Source: Ruminococcaceae bacterium UBA5406
Lineage (GTDB): Bacteria > Bacillota > Clostridia > Oscillospirales > Acutalibacteraceae
DNA: 64,000 nt
Reading direction: 5' to 3'
Assembly (NCBI GenBank): GCA_002407675.1
Contig: DHNW01000006.1
Location: 19,451 to 83,450, forward strand
In this document: piece after piece, positions 36,269 to 44,966 of the stretch
How positions within the stretch are numbered: position 1 is the first letter of the stretch
How the letters are laid out: every line of letters begins with the position of its first letter
Notes under the pieces: model-generated
Seen by the model: only the letters and a program-made list of their open reading frames with translations
What the model was told of the DNA's origin: nothing
The model's database searches: none
Made by a program: the position numbers and the translations under genes

Positions 36269-36880
36269 ATGAAAACAGAAGCTGCAAAAGCGGTAAAGAC
36301 TTTTGTCGATATTTCAAGAAAAGAATTTGATGATTTTACTAACACAATTCAGGACAATACTTTTGAAAAAGCAGCAGACATCATTCTTAATGCAAAAGAC
36401 AAAGGCAACCGGGTACATATTACCGGAATCGGGAAACCATCCCATGTAGCTGAATATGTTGCTTCTCTGCTCTCATCCACCGGAACGCCTACCTATTATC
36501 TGCATGGGACAGAAGCAGTCCATGGTTCCTGTGGACAGCTTGTCCCCGGAGACGCAGTAATCTGTATTTCCAACAGCGGAGAAACCTCCGAACTAAAAGC
36601 TACGGTTACCGCGGTAAAGAATAACGGATGCAATGTTATTGCCGTTACAGGGAATCCGCAGTCCTGGCTTGCAAAAAACAGTGATGCCTGCCTTTTTGCC
36701 GGCGTAAAACAGGAAGGCGGCCCACTCAACCGCGCCCCCCGCTCTTCCATCCTTGCCGAAATATTTGTTCTGCAAGGGCTCAGCGTTGCCCTGCAGGTAT
36801 CGAGAGGACTTACTCCTAAGGAATATGTAAAATGGCATCCAGGGGGAACTTTAGGCCAGTTAAGGGAAAATGAAAAATGA
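36269..36880 (+). CDS. SIS-domain sugar-phosphate isomerase, KdsD/KpsF/GutQ type without CBS domains
   Basis: A 203-residue single SIS domain. It has ITGIGKPSHVAEYVASLLSSTGTPTYYLHGTEAVHG, the phosphate-binding SNSGETSE, and the C-terminal WHPGGTLGQ, closely matching the SIS half of arabinose-5-phosphate isomerases. Residues equivalent to the catalytic Lys (GKPSH), Glu (KQEGGP) and His (HPGG) of KdsD appear present. It lacks the paired CBS domains of biosynthetic KdsD. In a Gram-positive without lipopolysaccharide it is more likely catabolic, turning D-arabinose 5-phosphate into D-ribulose 5-phosphate (inference). The ATG at 36269 was preferred to a GTG at 36260 for spacing from GAGAAGG. Confidence 0.85.
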   Translation: MKTEAAKAVKTFVDISRKEFDDFTNTIQDNTFEKAADIILNAKDKGNRVHITGIGKPSHVAEYVASLLSSTGTPTYYLHGTEAVHGSCGQLVPGDAVICISNSGETSELKATVTAVKNNGCNVIAVTGNPQSWLAKNSDACLFAGVKQEGGPLNRAPRSSILAEIFVLQGLSVALQVSRGLTPKEYVKWHPGGTLGQLRENEK

Positions 36881-36899
36881 AGGGAGAAGGTAAAATACC

Positions 36900-37304
36900 A
36901 TGCTGAAAACGGCCTGTATCAATCCCGAAATTATGCGGGTGCTTTCATTATGCGGTCACGGTGATAAAATATTAATCTCCGATGGAAACTACCCGCTGAA
37001 CTCCAAGACCGGAAATGCGGAAAAGGTTTACCTTGGCCTCACAAGCGGTGTCCCAACGGTTACCGAAGTTCTAAAAGTCATTTCTCAGACAGTTAATATC
37101 GAAAAAGCTGAAGTCATGATTCCGGATGGCAAGGAACCGGATATTTTCAGCGAGTTCAGGCAAATTCTCAGTGGAATGGAATTAAGCGGTTTAAAGCGGT
37201 TCGACTTTTATGATGAATGTAGCAAGCCGGATATCCGCCTTGCTATTTCGACCGGTGAAAAGAGGACTTTTGCCAATATTTTGCTGACGGTCAACGTAGC
37301 ATAA
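36900..37304 (+). CDS. RbsD/FucU-family sugar mutarotase
   Basis: A 134-residue protein of the RbsD/FucU family. It shows the N-terminal LSLCGHGDKILISDGNYPLN (the conserved His-Gly-Asp-x-hydrophobic...D-x-N-[FY]-P pattern) and the C-terminal RTFANILLTVNV. Members interconvert pyranose/furanose or alpha/beta anomers of free sugars such as ribose and fucose. Here it could present the aldolase-derived aldose to the kinase in the right form. Its start follows AGGGAGAAGG. Confidence 0.88.
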   Translation: MLKTACINPEIMRVLSLCGHGDKILISDGNYPLNSKTGNAEKVYLGLTSGVPTVTEVLKVISQTVNIEKAEVMIPDGKEPDIFSEFRQILSGMELSGLKRFDFYDECSKPDIRLAISTGEKRTFANILLTVNVA

Positions 37305-37456
37305 GCTTTAATAACTTTGTTTGTGAAAAAATATTAACATATAGAAACAGAGCCCACTCTGGATCACGATAGAAGCAAGTTTTTATATGGCTTATATCGC
37401 TGGTTCAGCTGCGGGCACTGTTTTTATCAGTTCAATTACAGAGGAGACATTGAAAA

Positions 37457-38416
37457 TTGACAAAAAAAGTATTGGTGACTGCTACAAATTATTCCCTTTA
37501 TTGTGGAGAAGCAAATAAGCTGTTTGAAAAAAACGGATTTGAAGTTGTCGAAAATAAATTTGGCAGGCCCTATTCCTTTGCGGAACTGAAAGCCGTCATT
37601 CCCAGCATTGATGCGGTTGTCGCGGGCGTTGACACCTGGGATGAAAGTGTATTTCAAATTGCGCCCAAGTTAAAAATTATCGCAAGATTTGGTGTTGGAA
37701 TAGATAACATCGACCTTAAGGCTGCCAAACTTCATCACATTCTGGTGACAAATGCCAAAGGCCAAAATGCCTCTTCTGTTGCAGACCAGGCCGTGGCTTT
37801 TATGCTTTCCATGCTCCGGAATATTCCCCACCTGAACAGCTCTGTACGGGAAGGCGCATGGGAACGGTTTGTAGGAAATAATCTGGATAGAAAAGAAATC
37901 GGCCTCTTAGGCTTTGGGGACATCGCCCGGCATGTCGCAAAAAGGCTTTCCGGCTTTGATGTGAAAATACGCGCCTATGACAAATATCCAAATATGGATG
38001 CCGCGCAGAAACTCCACGTGGAAATATGCAGTCTGGAAGAGGTATTAGAGAAATCTGATATTGTAAGCCTGCATTTGCCAAACCTGCCGGAAACCCACCA
38101 TATTATGAACCAACATACATTTTCCATGATGAAAGACGGTGCCTATTTTCTAAATACGGCGCGCGGTGCTCTGGTAGATGAAAGGGCTCTTACTGAAGCA
38201 CTCCAATCGCATAAACTGAAAATGGCCGCTATTGATGTCTATGAAGAGGAACCTGTAAAAAAGGGCAATCCGCTGTTGGGACTGAATAATCTGATCTGCA
38301 CACCCCATACCTGCGGGGATACTTATGAAACCTACCATAGCATTGGCCTCACAACAGCAACTGCTGTGATAGACTGTTTCAATGGCAGTACACCAAAAAA
38401 TTTATTAAATTTTTAA
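37457..38416 (+). CDS. D-isomer-specific 2-hydroxyacid dehydrogenase
   Basis: A 319-residue NAD(P)-dependent dehydrogenase of the phosphoglycerate dehydrogenase type. The nucleotide site is IGLLGFGDIARHVAKRL. The substrate/catalytic residues include RFGVGIDNID, LNTARGALVDERAL (Arg), and HTCGDTYETY, where the catalytic His stands. The loop before the Rossmann strand is shorter than usual. It probably reduces a 2-keto acid, perhaps pyruvate or a uronate/ulosonate derivative, to the D-hydroxyacid. The start is TTG at 37457 after GAGGAG. A 152-base gap separates it from the RbsD-type gene, so it may have its own expression level. Confidence 0.88.
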   Translation: MTKKVLVTATNYSLYCGEANKLFEKNGFEVVENKFGRPYSFAELKAVIPSIDAVVAGVDTWDESVFQIAPKLKIIARFGVGIDNIDLKAAKLHHILVTNAKGQNASSVADQAVAFMLSMLRNIPHLNSSVREGAWERFVGNNLDRKEIGLLGFGDIARHVAKRLSGFDVKIRAYDKYPNMDAAQKLHVEICSLEEVLEKSDIVSLHLPNLPETHHIMNQHTFSMMKDGAYFLNTARGALVDERALTEALQSHKLKMAAIDVYEEEPVKKGNPLLGLNNLICTPHTCGDTYETYHSIGLTTATAVIDCFNGSTPKNLLNF

Positions 38417-38480
38417 CTAAATGAATTTCTGAGGGTAACCAGTAAATCAGCATTTCTTTGTTTTTGTCAGCAGTCTGAAA

Positions 38481-38522
38481 ACAAAAGCGCCGTCTGAGGT
38501 TTAGGCTCAGGCGGCGTTTTTC
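38481..38522. terminator. Intrinsic terminator between convergent genes
   Basis: CGCCGTCTGAG (38488-38498) pairs with CTCAGGCGGCG (38506-38516), with one G-T wobble and a 7-base loop. TTTTT follows on the plus strand, and AAAA precedes it so that it can also work on the minus strand. It ends the dehydrogenase transcript and the uxuB transcript. Confidence 0.85.
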
Positions 38523-38552
38523 GCTGTAATTTTAAAGTAATGGGACGGGATT

Positions 38553-40172
38553 TTATCCGTTTGACAGGTGCTTTTTTAAAGTCGCGCGCACAGCGCCTCT
38601 AGAAGAGACCAGTTCTGCAAAATCTGCTTCTACAGTATTGCCTAGCCCGGCTTCGTAAAGGTTCACCCCAAAAATCTCCTTATTAGAAAGGATGGGACGA
38701 AGCACCTCGTGGAATGGACCTTTCTGACCAAGTTTAACACTGGAAAGCATGACGGTTAATTTGTTCAGCATCGGATCCGGGCTGCGGTCAAACGAATTTC
38801 CGCTGTCGTCCACACCCATCAGATACCGGCACCAGCCAGCCAGCGTTAGGAGAATCATTTTTAGGTTGCCTGTTTCAAGTTTGTCACTGGAAAGATAGGC
38901 TTTGATGGTTTCACCATACCGGATTGGGATTTTGAGTGACGTGTCGGTCACGATTCTCTGCGGTGTATCCGGCAAGAATGGGTTCGGCAGGCGCACGTTT
39001 ATCACTTCGTCCAAGAATGCTTTCGGCGACAGAATGCCCGGATCAATCACAACAGGCAGCCCTTCCTGGTAGCCGATTCTCCGAATCAGACCGACAAGGT
39101 CTTTGTCCTTCATTTCGTCGTTAATCTTGGTGTAACCGAGCAGACAACCGAAGATGGCAAGCGCCGTATGCAGCGGATTGAGGCAGGTGCAAACCTTCAT
39201 CCTTTCCGTTTTTTCTACGGTGGCCCGGTCGGTGAAAATCACGCCGGCCTTTTCCAGCGGCGGGCGCCCATTAGGAAACTGGTCTTCAATTACAAGATAC
39301 TGTGTTTCTTCCGAATTTACAAAAGGCGCTACATAGGTGTTTTTTGCCGTAATTTCACCTTTCGTATCCTCAAAGCCCGCTTTTTCCAGCATTGCTTTAA
39401 CTCCGTCATCCGGACGCGGTGTGATTTTATCAATCATACTCCACGGGAATGAAACGCGGCTTGGGTCTTCCAAATAGGTTAGAAACTCTTTTTCCGTTTT
39501 GCCGTTTTCCACCCATTTTTCTGCAAATGTATGTACGGCCGCATACAGCTTAGCACCATTGTGTGAGCAGTTGTCCATACTTACAAGTGCGAGAGGTCTG
39601 GCGCCGTGAATGTACCGTTCATAACAGAGCGCCGTCAGCTTACCAATATAGCTCTTAGGTTTGGAAGGGCCGGATGAAAAATCAGTTTGAACATCTGGTA
39701 AAAAATCCCCATTTTCACGTGTGAGCCTGTACCCTTTTTCCGTAATAGTGAAACTGACCATTTGAAGGCTTTCGCACCGAAAAATTTCTTTCAGTCTGGC
39801 AAATTCGTTCTCGAGACCGCTATCGGCCTTCACAGATTCGGCAATGCTGCCAATCACCGTTTTGTCTATGGTACCGTTTGATTTTAAAGTCACCAGTAAG
39901 CTAAGGTTGTCGTGGGGTCGATACATGCGGTCAATAATTTCTTCATCGTAGCCCTCCACAACGATGATTCCCTTACGGGAAAATCCGCCGTTCAACAACT
40001 CCTGCTGGAGTGCAGCGGGAAATGCGCGGAAAATGTTGCCCGCGCCAAAATGAACCCATACAGGTTCTCTCTTTGTGGACGAAATCATCTGTTCCCGATC
40101 GAAAGCGGGAAGACGAATCCCAGCTTTTTGCCACTGAGCACGGTTTTTTAGTTCTAAATCATTTAAATGCAT
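38553..40172 (-). CDS. uxuB: Mannitol dehydrogenase family oxidoreductase, probable fructuronate reductase
   Basis: A 539-residue NAD-dependent polyol/uronate dehydrogenase. It shows VHFGAGNIFRAFPAALQQELL near the N-terminus, FTITEKGYRL, LVSMDNCSHNGAKL, and the C-terminal domain with CLNPLHTALAIFGC and the catalytic lysine region. Its length is the usual size of clostridial UxuB. With mannonate dehydratase (uxuA) in the same operon, the reaction is D-fructuronate to D-mannonate. The ATG follows AGGAGGTAATTCT. Confidence 0.9.
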   Translation of the reverse strand: MHLNDLELKNRAQWQKAGIRLPAFDREQMISSTKREPVWVHFGAGNIFRAFPAALQQELLNGGFSRKGIIVVEGYDEEIIDRMYRPHDNLSLLVTLKSNGTIDKTVIGSIAESVKADSGLENEFARLKEIFRCESLQMVSFTITEKGYRLTRENGDFLPDVQTDFSSGPSKPKSYIGKLTALCYERYIHGARPLALVSMDNCSHNGAKLYAAVHTFAEKWVENGKTEKEFLTYLEDPSRVSFPWSMIDKITPRPDDGVKAMLEKAGFEDTKGEITAKNTYVAPFVNSEETQYLVIEDQFPNGRPPLEKAGVIFTDRATVEKTERMKVCTCLNPLHTALAIFGCLLGYTKINDEMKDKDLVGLIRRIGYQEGLPVVIDPGILSPKAFLDEVINVRLPNPFLPDTPQRIVTDTSLKIPIRYGETIKAYLSSDKLETGNLKMILLTLAGWCRYLMGVDDSGNSFDRSPDPMLNKLTVMLSSVKLGQKGPFHEVLRPILSNKEIFGVNLYEAGLGNTVEADFAELVSSRGAVRATLKKHLSNG

Positions 40173-40183
40173 AGAATTACCTC

Positions 40184-40924
40184 CTATTCGCTTTTTGAGT
40201 TGGTTACAAGAGAAGCCAGAAAATCCAAGTTAAGAGAATCAAACTGTTTACCTTCCATGTCTTGAAAAAGGTCTGGGAACTTATGCAGGAATTCAGGACC
40301 TTCCTTCTCCATCTTCGTCAGATGATGATTGAAAAGGGCCATCAGTTTTTGCTCGTCGTCCTTTTTGATTGCCTCTACCATTTCTCGATGCTGAGACAGA
40401 ATCTCTTTGCAAATCGACTGCTTAATAATGGAAAGAAGCCGGAATCTGCGGTAGTGTCCAGAAACACTGTCGATCGTTTTGGCACACCAAAATTTGTTTA
40501 CCGCACAGTAGAATTTATTGTGAAAATCATCGTCGGCATCCAAAAAAGCCCGAAGATTCCTCGTAGAAATGCACTTTTCCTGCTCCTGAAGGGAATCTTC
40601 CAGATTATCAATGTCTGCCTGGTTATGCTGCCGCATGAAGATCTTCATCACTTCCCGTTCTACAGACACGCGAAGGAAACGTTCTTCCTCAGCCCGCTTC
40701 AAATCGATTCTGGAAATCATGATGCCGCGCTGCGGGAGCAGCATCACCAATCCCTCCTGCTCGAGACGCAGGAGGGCGTCACGCATAGGAGAACGGCTGC
40801 TGTCATAGTAGGTGTACAGTGCCTTAATGCTTATAGTCATCCCGGGCTTCAGACGCAGTTCAATAATATCCCGGCGAAGCGGACCGTATGGGCCCTCCTT
40901 TGCAGGGCCATTTTGATATGCCAT
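40184..40924 (-). CDS. GntR-family regulator with FCD domain
   Basis: A 246-residue regulator. The N-terminal winged helix (GPLRRDIIELRLKPGMTISIKAL...SRSPMRDALLRLEQEGLVMLLPQRGIMIS) is followed by an all-helical FCD effector domain with metal-binding His residues (DDFHNKFY, SQHREMVEAI, HHL). FadR/UxuR-type regulators of this class control uronate genes. It lies between uxuA and uxuB in the same operon, so it probably represses them in response to a uronate intermediate. The ATG at 40924 follows AAAGGAAAGAAG; an upstream reading to 40966 is less likely. Confidence 0.9.
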   Translation of the reverse strand: MAYQNGPAKEGPYGPLRRDIIELRLKPGMTISIKALYTYYDSSRSPMRDALLRLEQEGLVMLLPQRGIMISRIDLKRAEEERFLRVSVEREVMKIFMRQHNQADIDNLEDSLQEQEKCISTRNLRAFLDADDDFHNKFYCAVNKFWCAKTIDSVSGHYRRFRLLSIIKQSICKEILSQHREMVEAIKKDDEQKLMALFNHHLTKMEKEGPEFLHKFPDLFQDMEGKQFDSLNLDFLASLVTNSKSE

Positions 40925-40977
40925 TGAAACATCTTCTTTCCTTTCCAAAATATTTTTTCCGAACAAGCAAAAGCGCT

Positions 40978-42057
40978 TTACGATTTACGGTTTCCCGACA
41001 TCTTTACGACGGCTTCCCAAAGGCCGTTCAGGTAGGCCGCACCTAATGCCCGATCGTACAAACCGTATCCCGGCATTGCCTTTTCACCCCAGATTGCACG
41101 TCCGTGGTCGGGGCGGATTGGGCCATCGAAGCCGCTTTCATAAAGCGCTTTTACAATGGCAAACATGTCAAGGGAGCCGTTGCTTGACAAATGGGCCGTC
41201 TCTTCAAAGTTGTGATAGCCGTTGTAGTGCAGATTGCGCAGGTGGGCAAAATAAATGCGGCCGCCAGCCGCGCGGATGATGTCCGGAATGTCATTTTCGG
41301 GATTTGACCCGAGAGATCCCGTGCAGAGGGTAATCCCATTAAAAGGCCGGTCCACCATGTGAATCAGGCGCAGCAGATTTTTTTTATTGGTAATGATTCG
41401 GGGAAGGCCAAAAACCGACCAGGCAGGATCATCGGGATGAATCGCCATTTTAATTTCGTATTTTTCACAGACCGGCTGGATAGCTTCCAGAAAATATTTT
41501 AGGTTTTGAAAGAGTTTTTCTTCATCCACATCACGGTACATCTGAAAAAGCTCTTTTAGGTGAGCCAGACGTTTTGGCTCCCAGCCAGGCAGAGTAAAAC
41601 CGTTTGATTTTTTCTGCATGGACTGAAACATCTGATCAGGGGTAAGGCCTTCTACCATTTTCCCGTCGTATGCCATCGCGGTAGAGCCGTCGGTCCGCTT
41701 CTTTGTAAGATTAGTGCGGGTCCAGTCGAACACCGGCATGAAATTGTAGCAGACCATATGAATACCCGCCTGAGCAAGCCGCTTCAGCGTGGTTATATAA
41801 TTTTCAATATACCGGTCGCGTTCTGAGGTGCCAACTTTGATGGAATCGTGAACATTGACGCTCTCGATGCCCTTAACGGTCAGACCGGCGTCCTCCACTT
41901 CCTTTTTCATAGCCGCAATTTCTTCCGGTTCCCACACTTCTCCCGGCATTTTGCCGTAAAGAGTTGTGATCACGCCGGTAACTCCCGGAATCTGGCGAAT
42001 CTGTTCAAGAGTAACCGAATCGTATCCGGTTCCGAACCATCTTAAAGTCATATCCAT
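40978..42057 (-). CDS. uxuA: Mannonate dehydratase
   Basis: A 359-residue UxuA. Diagnostic blocks are MTLRWFGTGYDSVTLEQIRQIPGVTGV, FDWTRTNL, IHPDDPAWSVFGLPRI, TLCTGSLGSNPENDI, YFAHLRNLHY and IRPDHGRAIWGEKAMPGYGLYDRALG. The His, Cys and Asp residues bind the divalent metal. It dehydrates D-mannonate to 2-keto-3-deoxygluconate in glucuronate/galacturonate catabolism. The ATG at 42057 was chosen from the family N-terminus and the AAAGGAAAC site just upstream; 20 further in-frame codons upstream are not conserved. Confidence 0.95.
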   Translation of the reverse strand: MDMTLRWFGTGYDSVTLEQIRQIPGVTGVITTLYGKMPGEVWEPEEIAAMKKEVEDAGLTVKGIESVNVHDSIKVGTSERDRYIENYITTLKRLAQAGIHMVCYNFMPVFDWTRTNLTKKRTDGSTAMAYDGKMVEGLTPDQMFQSMQKKSNGFTLPGWEPKRLAHLKELFQMYRDVDEEKLFQNLKYFLEAIQPVCEKYEIKMAIHPDDPAWSVFGLPRIITNKKNLLRLIHMVDRPFNGITLCTGSLGSNPENDIPDIIRAAGGRIYFAHLRNLHYNGYHNFEETAHLSSNGSLDMFAIVKALYESGFDGPIRPDHGRAIWGEKAMPGYGLYDRALGAAYLNGLWEAVVKMSGNRKS

Positions 42058-42156
42058 AAAAATGTTTCCTTTCATTGCAACGTTCTGTTGTAAGCTATTA
42101 TGATGCGTCCGCTGCAATAATTCAAGTATTTTTCTTCTGCTGATTCAAAAGACTGG

Positions 42157-42828
42157 CTAGATCCGCCATGCATCCGGTAATGTCCTTCCGTTCAGGACCA
42201 GTAACAGCCATGTGTAAACGCAGGGTGAAAACGGCAAGCGGCTCATAAGTTTGGAGAAATGAATGGCTCCTATCTCGCTTGCCGCGTCCAGTCCCACCCG
42301 CACGGGGAAGACAAAAAAGATTTTTCGGTGCAGCATCCGGCTTCGGGTATAAATTCCGGGGATGCGGTCTTCCAGCGAATGATAAATTTCGTGCAGAAGA
42401 GCCACTTCGAAAATACTGTATCTGCCAAGCAGGTCATTCAAGCCCTGCCCGTTGATAAATTGTTCAATGGAGGTAATAGTGTCTTCGCACATACAGACGG
42501 TTGTTGTTTTAGGGTCATAAAACCCAAGAATATTTTTGCTGCCAAACAAATCATCCTGTTTTGCACAGCGGATTTTCAACCCCAACGCTTCTGCAGCCGC
42601 CATAGGCGTTTTTTCACCAAACCAGTACTGCACCGCACGGCAGGCAGCAGCAGCGGCATTCATGCAGCCGCGCTCCACATCTTTCCGCTCCCATGCGGAA
42701 AGTGTATGGCCACAAACGCTGCGGTCAAGCATCCCGGAATACCACCAGTCATCTTTCCTTCCCGTCAATTCTAAAATTTGCCTGCGGAGTACGGAAGAAG
42801 TTCCCGAATCTTCCATTTTAGAGTTCAT
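42157..42828 (-). CDS. Hypothetical protein with HExxH metallopeptidase-like motif
   Basis: A 223-residue protein that I cannot place in a named family. The central segment VALLHEIYHSLEDRIPG (around residue 145) contains HEIYH, the zinc-binding signature of gluzincin-type peptidases and ImmA-like proteins. There is no signal peptide; a hydrophobic run near the C-terminus (SPCVYTWLLLVLNG) may associate with membrane. The gene overlaps the 3' end of the hydantoinase remnant by 11 bases, so it belonged to that operon. uxuA follows after ~100 bases in the same direction. A role as a peptidase or an amidase-linked factor is possible but unproven. Confidence 0.7.
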   Translation of the reverse strand: MNSKMEDSGTSSVLRRQILELTGRKDDWWYSGMLDRSVCGHTLSAWERKDVERGCMNAAAAACRAVQYWFGEKTPMAAAEALGLKIRCAKQDDLFGSKNILGFYDPKTTTVCMCEDTITSIEQFINGQGLNDLLGRYSIFEVALLHEIYHSLEDRIPGIYTRSRMLHRKIFFVFPVRVGLDAASEIGAIHFSKLMSRLPFSPCVYTWLLLVLNGRTLPDAWRI

Positions 42829-44305
42829 TATGGCACATGACTAAAATAATCGGCTGATCCGGTTTTTGGTCGGCAATCTCCGCCACCATTAGGCCAGAAA
42901 CCTGTGAAAGCTCCGGAATGCCGGAATAATCCAACAGACGCGAGCCCACTATCACATACGCATCCGGGTTTATCCGCACCTCGCTTGAAAAGTTGCTGGC
43001 TTCATCCCATGCCTGTTTAAGGTCATTCGGTGCTTTTTCGACAGTGGTTTTGAGAACTACGCCGTTGGAATGCTGAACCTTGATAAAGCCTTTTTTGTCA
43101 ATTACGCATACATGTTTGTATCTCTGAGATTTCAGTTTGGCCGTAACCACAAATATCTGACCGTTGGTGGCTTCCAGCACCACATTGCTGCTGTCAATGT
43201 TCATCGCCTCGGCCGCAATTTTCTTGGCTTCCTGCTCATCGCAGTTTTTCATTAAATCTGTTGTCCGGACTTCTGTTGAGCCCATTGCGATTGCGGTAAC
43301 TTTCTGGGACTGCTCGTCGATTTCCACATAGACCTCAATGCTGTCCGGAACAGCTCCGCTGCTGATCGCACGCTCACGCGCTTCCTTTTTGATGTCTGCG
43401 ATATCCTTGGCGGTCGGGTTCGGGACGGTACGCTCCACCATTTCGCGCACCATAGCCAGCGCAACACCGATGGAAGAAATAATCTCAGCATTTTTGGGTA
43501 TCTGGTATTTCAGGTGCATCATGTTTGCAGTAAAGGTCAAAAGCGTTCCCGCGCCTCCGCCTGCGCCGACCAGCGTTATCTGTTCTCTTTCCAGCTTATA
43601 CTTTTCAATTAGACTCTCTATGACGGGAACAATCTTCTCACAGGATTTTTGGAGAATTGTGCGGGCCGTGTCCTCAACGGACATACCGACTTCTTCAGCC
43701 AGCAGTTTCATTCCCGCATAAGCGGCATCGTATTTTGCGTTCGCCAACGCGTAATCGCCGGGTTTCAGGATTTTCAGGACAACAGCGGCACAAGTATTGG
43801 TAATCGTGGTGCTTTCGCCATTGTTCAGCTTAATTGCAATATAGTCATCCGGGTCGTTTTCGCGCGGCCTGATATAATAGAGCTTCGCACCTTCAAACTC
43901 TTTCGGGTCATGATAACATGCATATTCCATATTTGCAATATGCGCGCTGCGCGGTCCCACATCGATGATTCCACCCTTTTTCGCGCGCACCATGCTGCCG
44001 CCGGCAACGCCCAGAACCCTTACATCGAGTGAATTCACATAAGTCCGGTGTCCCCCGATAATAGAGTAATCCACAGCCGGACGGCCGTTTTTGATGACGC
44101 CGATATTGGTGGACGTACCGCCAACCTCAAAATAGATGCCATTGGATGCACGCAGATACATCAGCGCCCCGATGACGCTGGCTGCGGGGCCTGACAGCAT
44201 GGTAAGAATCGGGCGCTTTTTCATTTCACTGACTTCCATCACGCCGCCGTCTCCGCGCATAATCATCAGCGGAACTTTAACACCGGTGGAACGAACACTT
44301 GTTTC
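42818..44305 (-). pseudogene. Hydantoinase/oxoprolinase family protein lacking its N-terminal domain
   Basis: About 495 residues of a HyuA-type ATP-dependent hydantoinase/oxoprolinase: GVKVPLMIMRGDGGVM, ILTMLSGPAASVIGALM, FEVGGTSTNIGVIKNG, VNSLDVRVLGVAGGSM and LVGAGGGAGTLL. The ASKHA-fold core is largely present, but the N-terminal ~200 residues, including the first ATP-binding strand region, are missing. Upstream near 44305-44323 the sequence changes into the first residues of an unrelated membrane protein in another frame. Without the N-terminal domain the protein should be inactive. Confidence 0.75.
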
Positions 44306-44322
44306 AGAACTACGGTTTGCAT

Positions 44323-44457
44323 GGGCACCTGTGCAATAATACACCATAAAATAGCCGTAACCAAGAAACCGACTAGAAGATTCCCGCCTTTCATGCAGTA
44401 GATAATCAATCCGATAAATGTAACAATTAGCAAAATCCCGAGAATTGTATTAACCAT
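44323..44457 (-). pseudogene. N-terminal fragment of a membrane transporter
   Basis: About 45 residues, MVNTILGILLIVTFIGLIIYCMKGG then NLLVGFLVTAILWCIIAQVP. They make two hydrophobic spans with the Lys-Gly-Gly turn seen at the start of gluconate/dicarboxylate-type and similar ion transporters. It has a good start (ATG at 44457 after GGAGGTGCAGGC). The rest of the transporter is gone; the frame runs about 18 codons into the hydantoinase remnant and stops at 44266. The exact transporter family cannot be assigned from this fragment. Confidence 0.6.
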
Positions 44458-44857
44458 GCCTGCACCTCCGTGATTTAATCAGACTTTTCATACTTTCCCG
44501 TCTTTCCTTTCTGTTTCGATTTATTCTGAATTAATATTAGTCATTAGCAATAAAAATTAATAACTAATACGTGTTTATTATACTACTGATATATTATAAT
44601 AATCTATCACTATTATAGCTAATTTTTTAGCATAAAATTTGGGTATATTTATTATGGTTTGAGAACCGAGAAACGGGGCCGTTAAAAAATTTCATTTGAA
44701 ACTTTTTACAATTCAATTCGCCCACATTCCGGAATTGAGCCTTTCTCGGTTTAATAAACAATTTATATTCTTCTTATTTGTAAAAATGTGACATGCTCTG
44801 CACGCTTATTTGGCAATGTGCACAAAATATTTTGTAAAAATATTATGCAATTGATGA

Positions 44858-44863
44858 TTGACA
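44858..44863 (+). promoter_or_regulatory. Candidate -35 element upstream of the LacI-PfkB fusion
   Basis: A perfect TTGACA lies ~105 bases before the ATG at 44967. The expected -10 position 17 bases later reads TTAACT, a weak match. The 509-base gap 44458-44966 is very AT-rich and must hold divergent promoters for the truncated transporter/hydantoinase genes and for this operon. I found no other convincing element in it. Confidence 0.3.
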
Positions 44864-44966
44864 AGGCGAAAAGAATATGTTTAACTTAAATAGGAAAACA
44901 CTTTCGGAAACAATTTTCTTATTAATAATAGTAATAAATTAAAATATTGAAAGGGGACAAAAACGT

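Noticed and set aside
40970..40979. AAAGCGCTTT palindrome resembling a CcpA (cre) or LacI site
   Set aside because: It covers the uxuA stop codon and lies inside the operon rather than at a promoter; the match to the cre consensus is partial.
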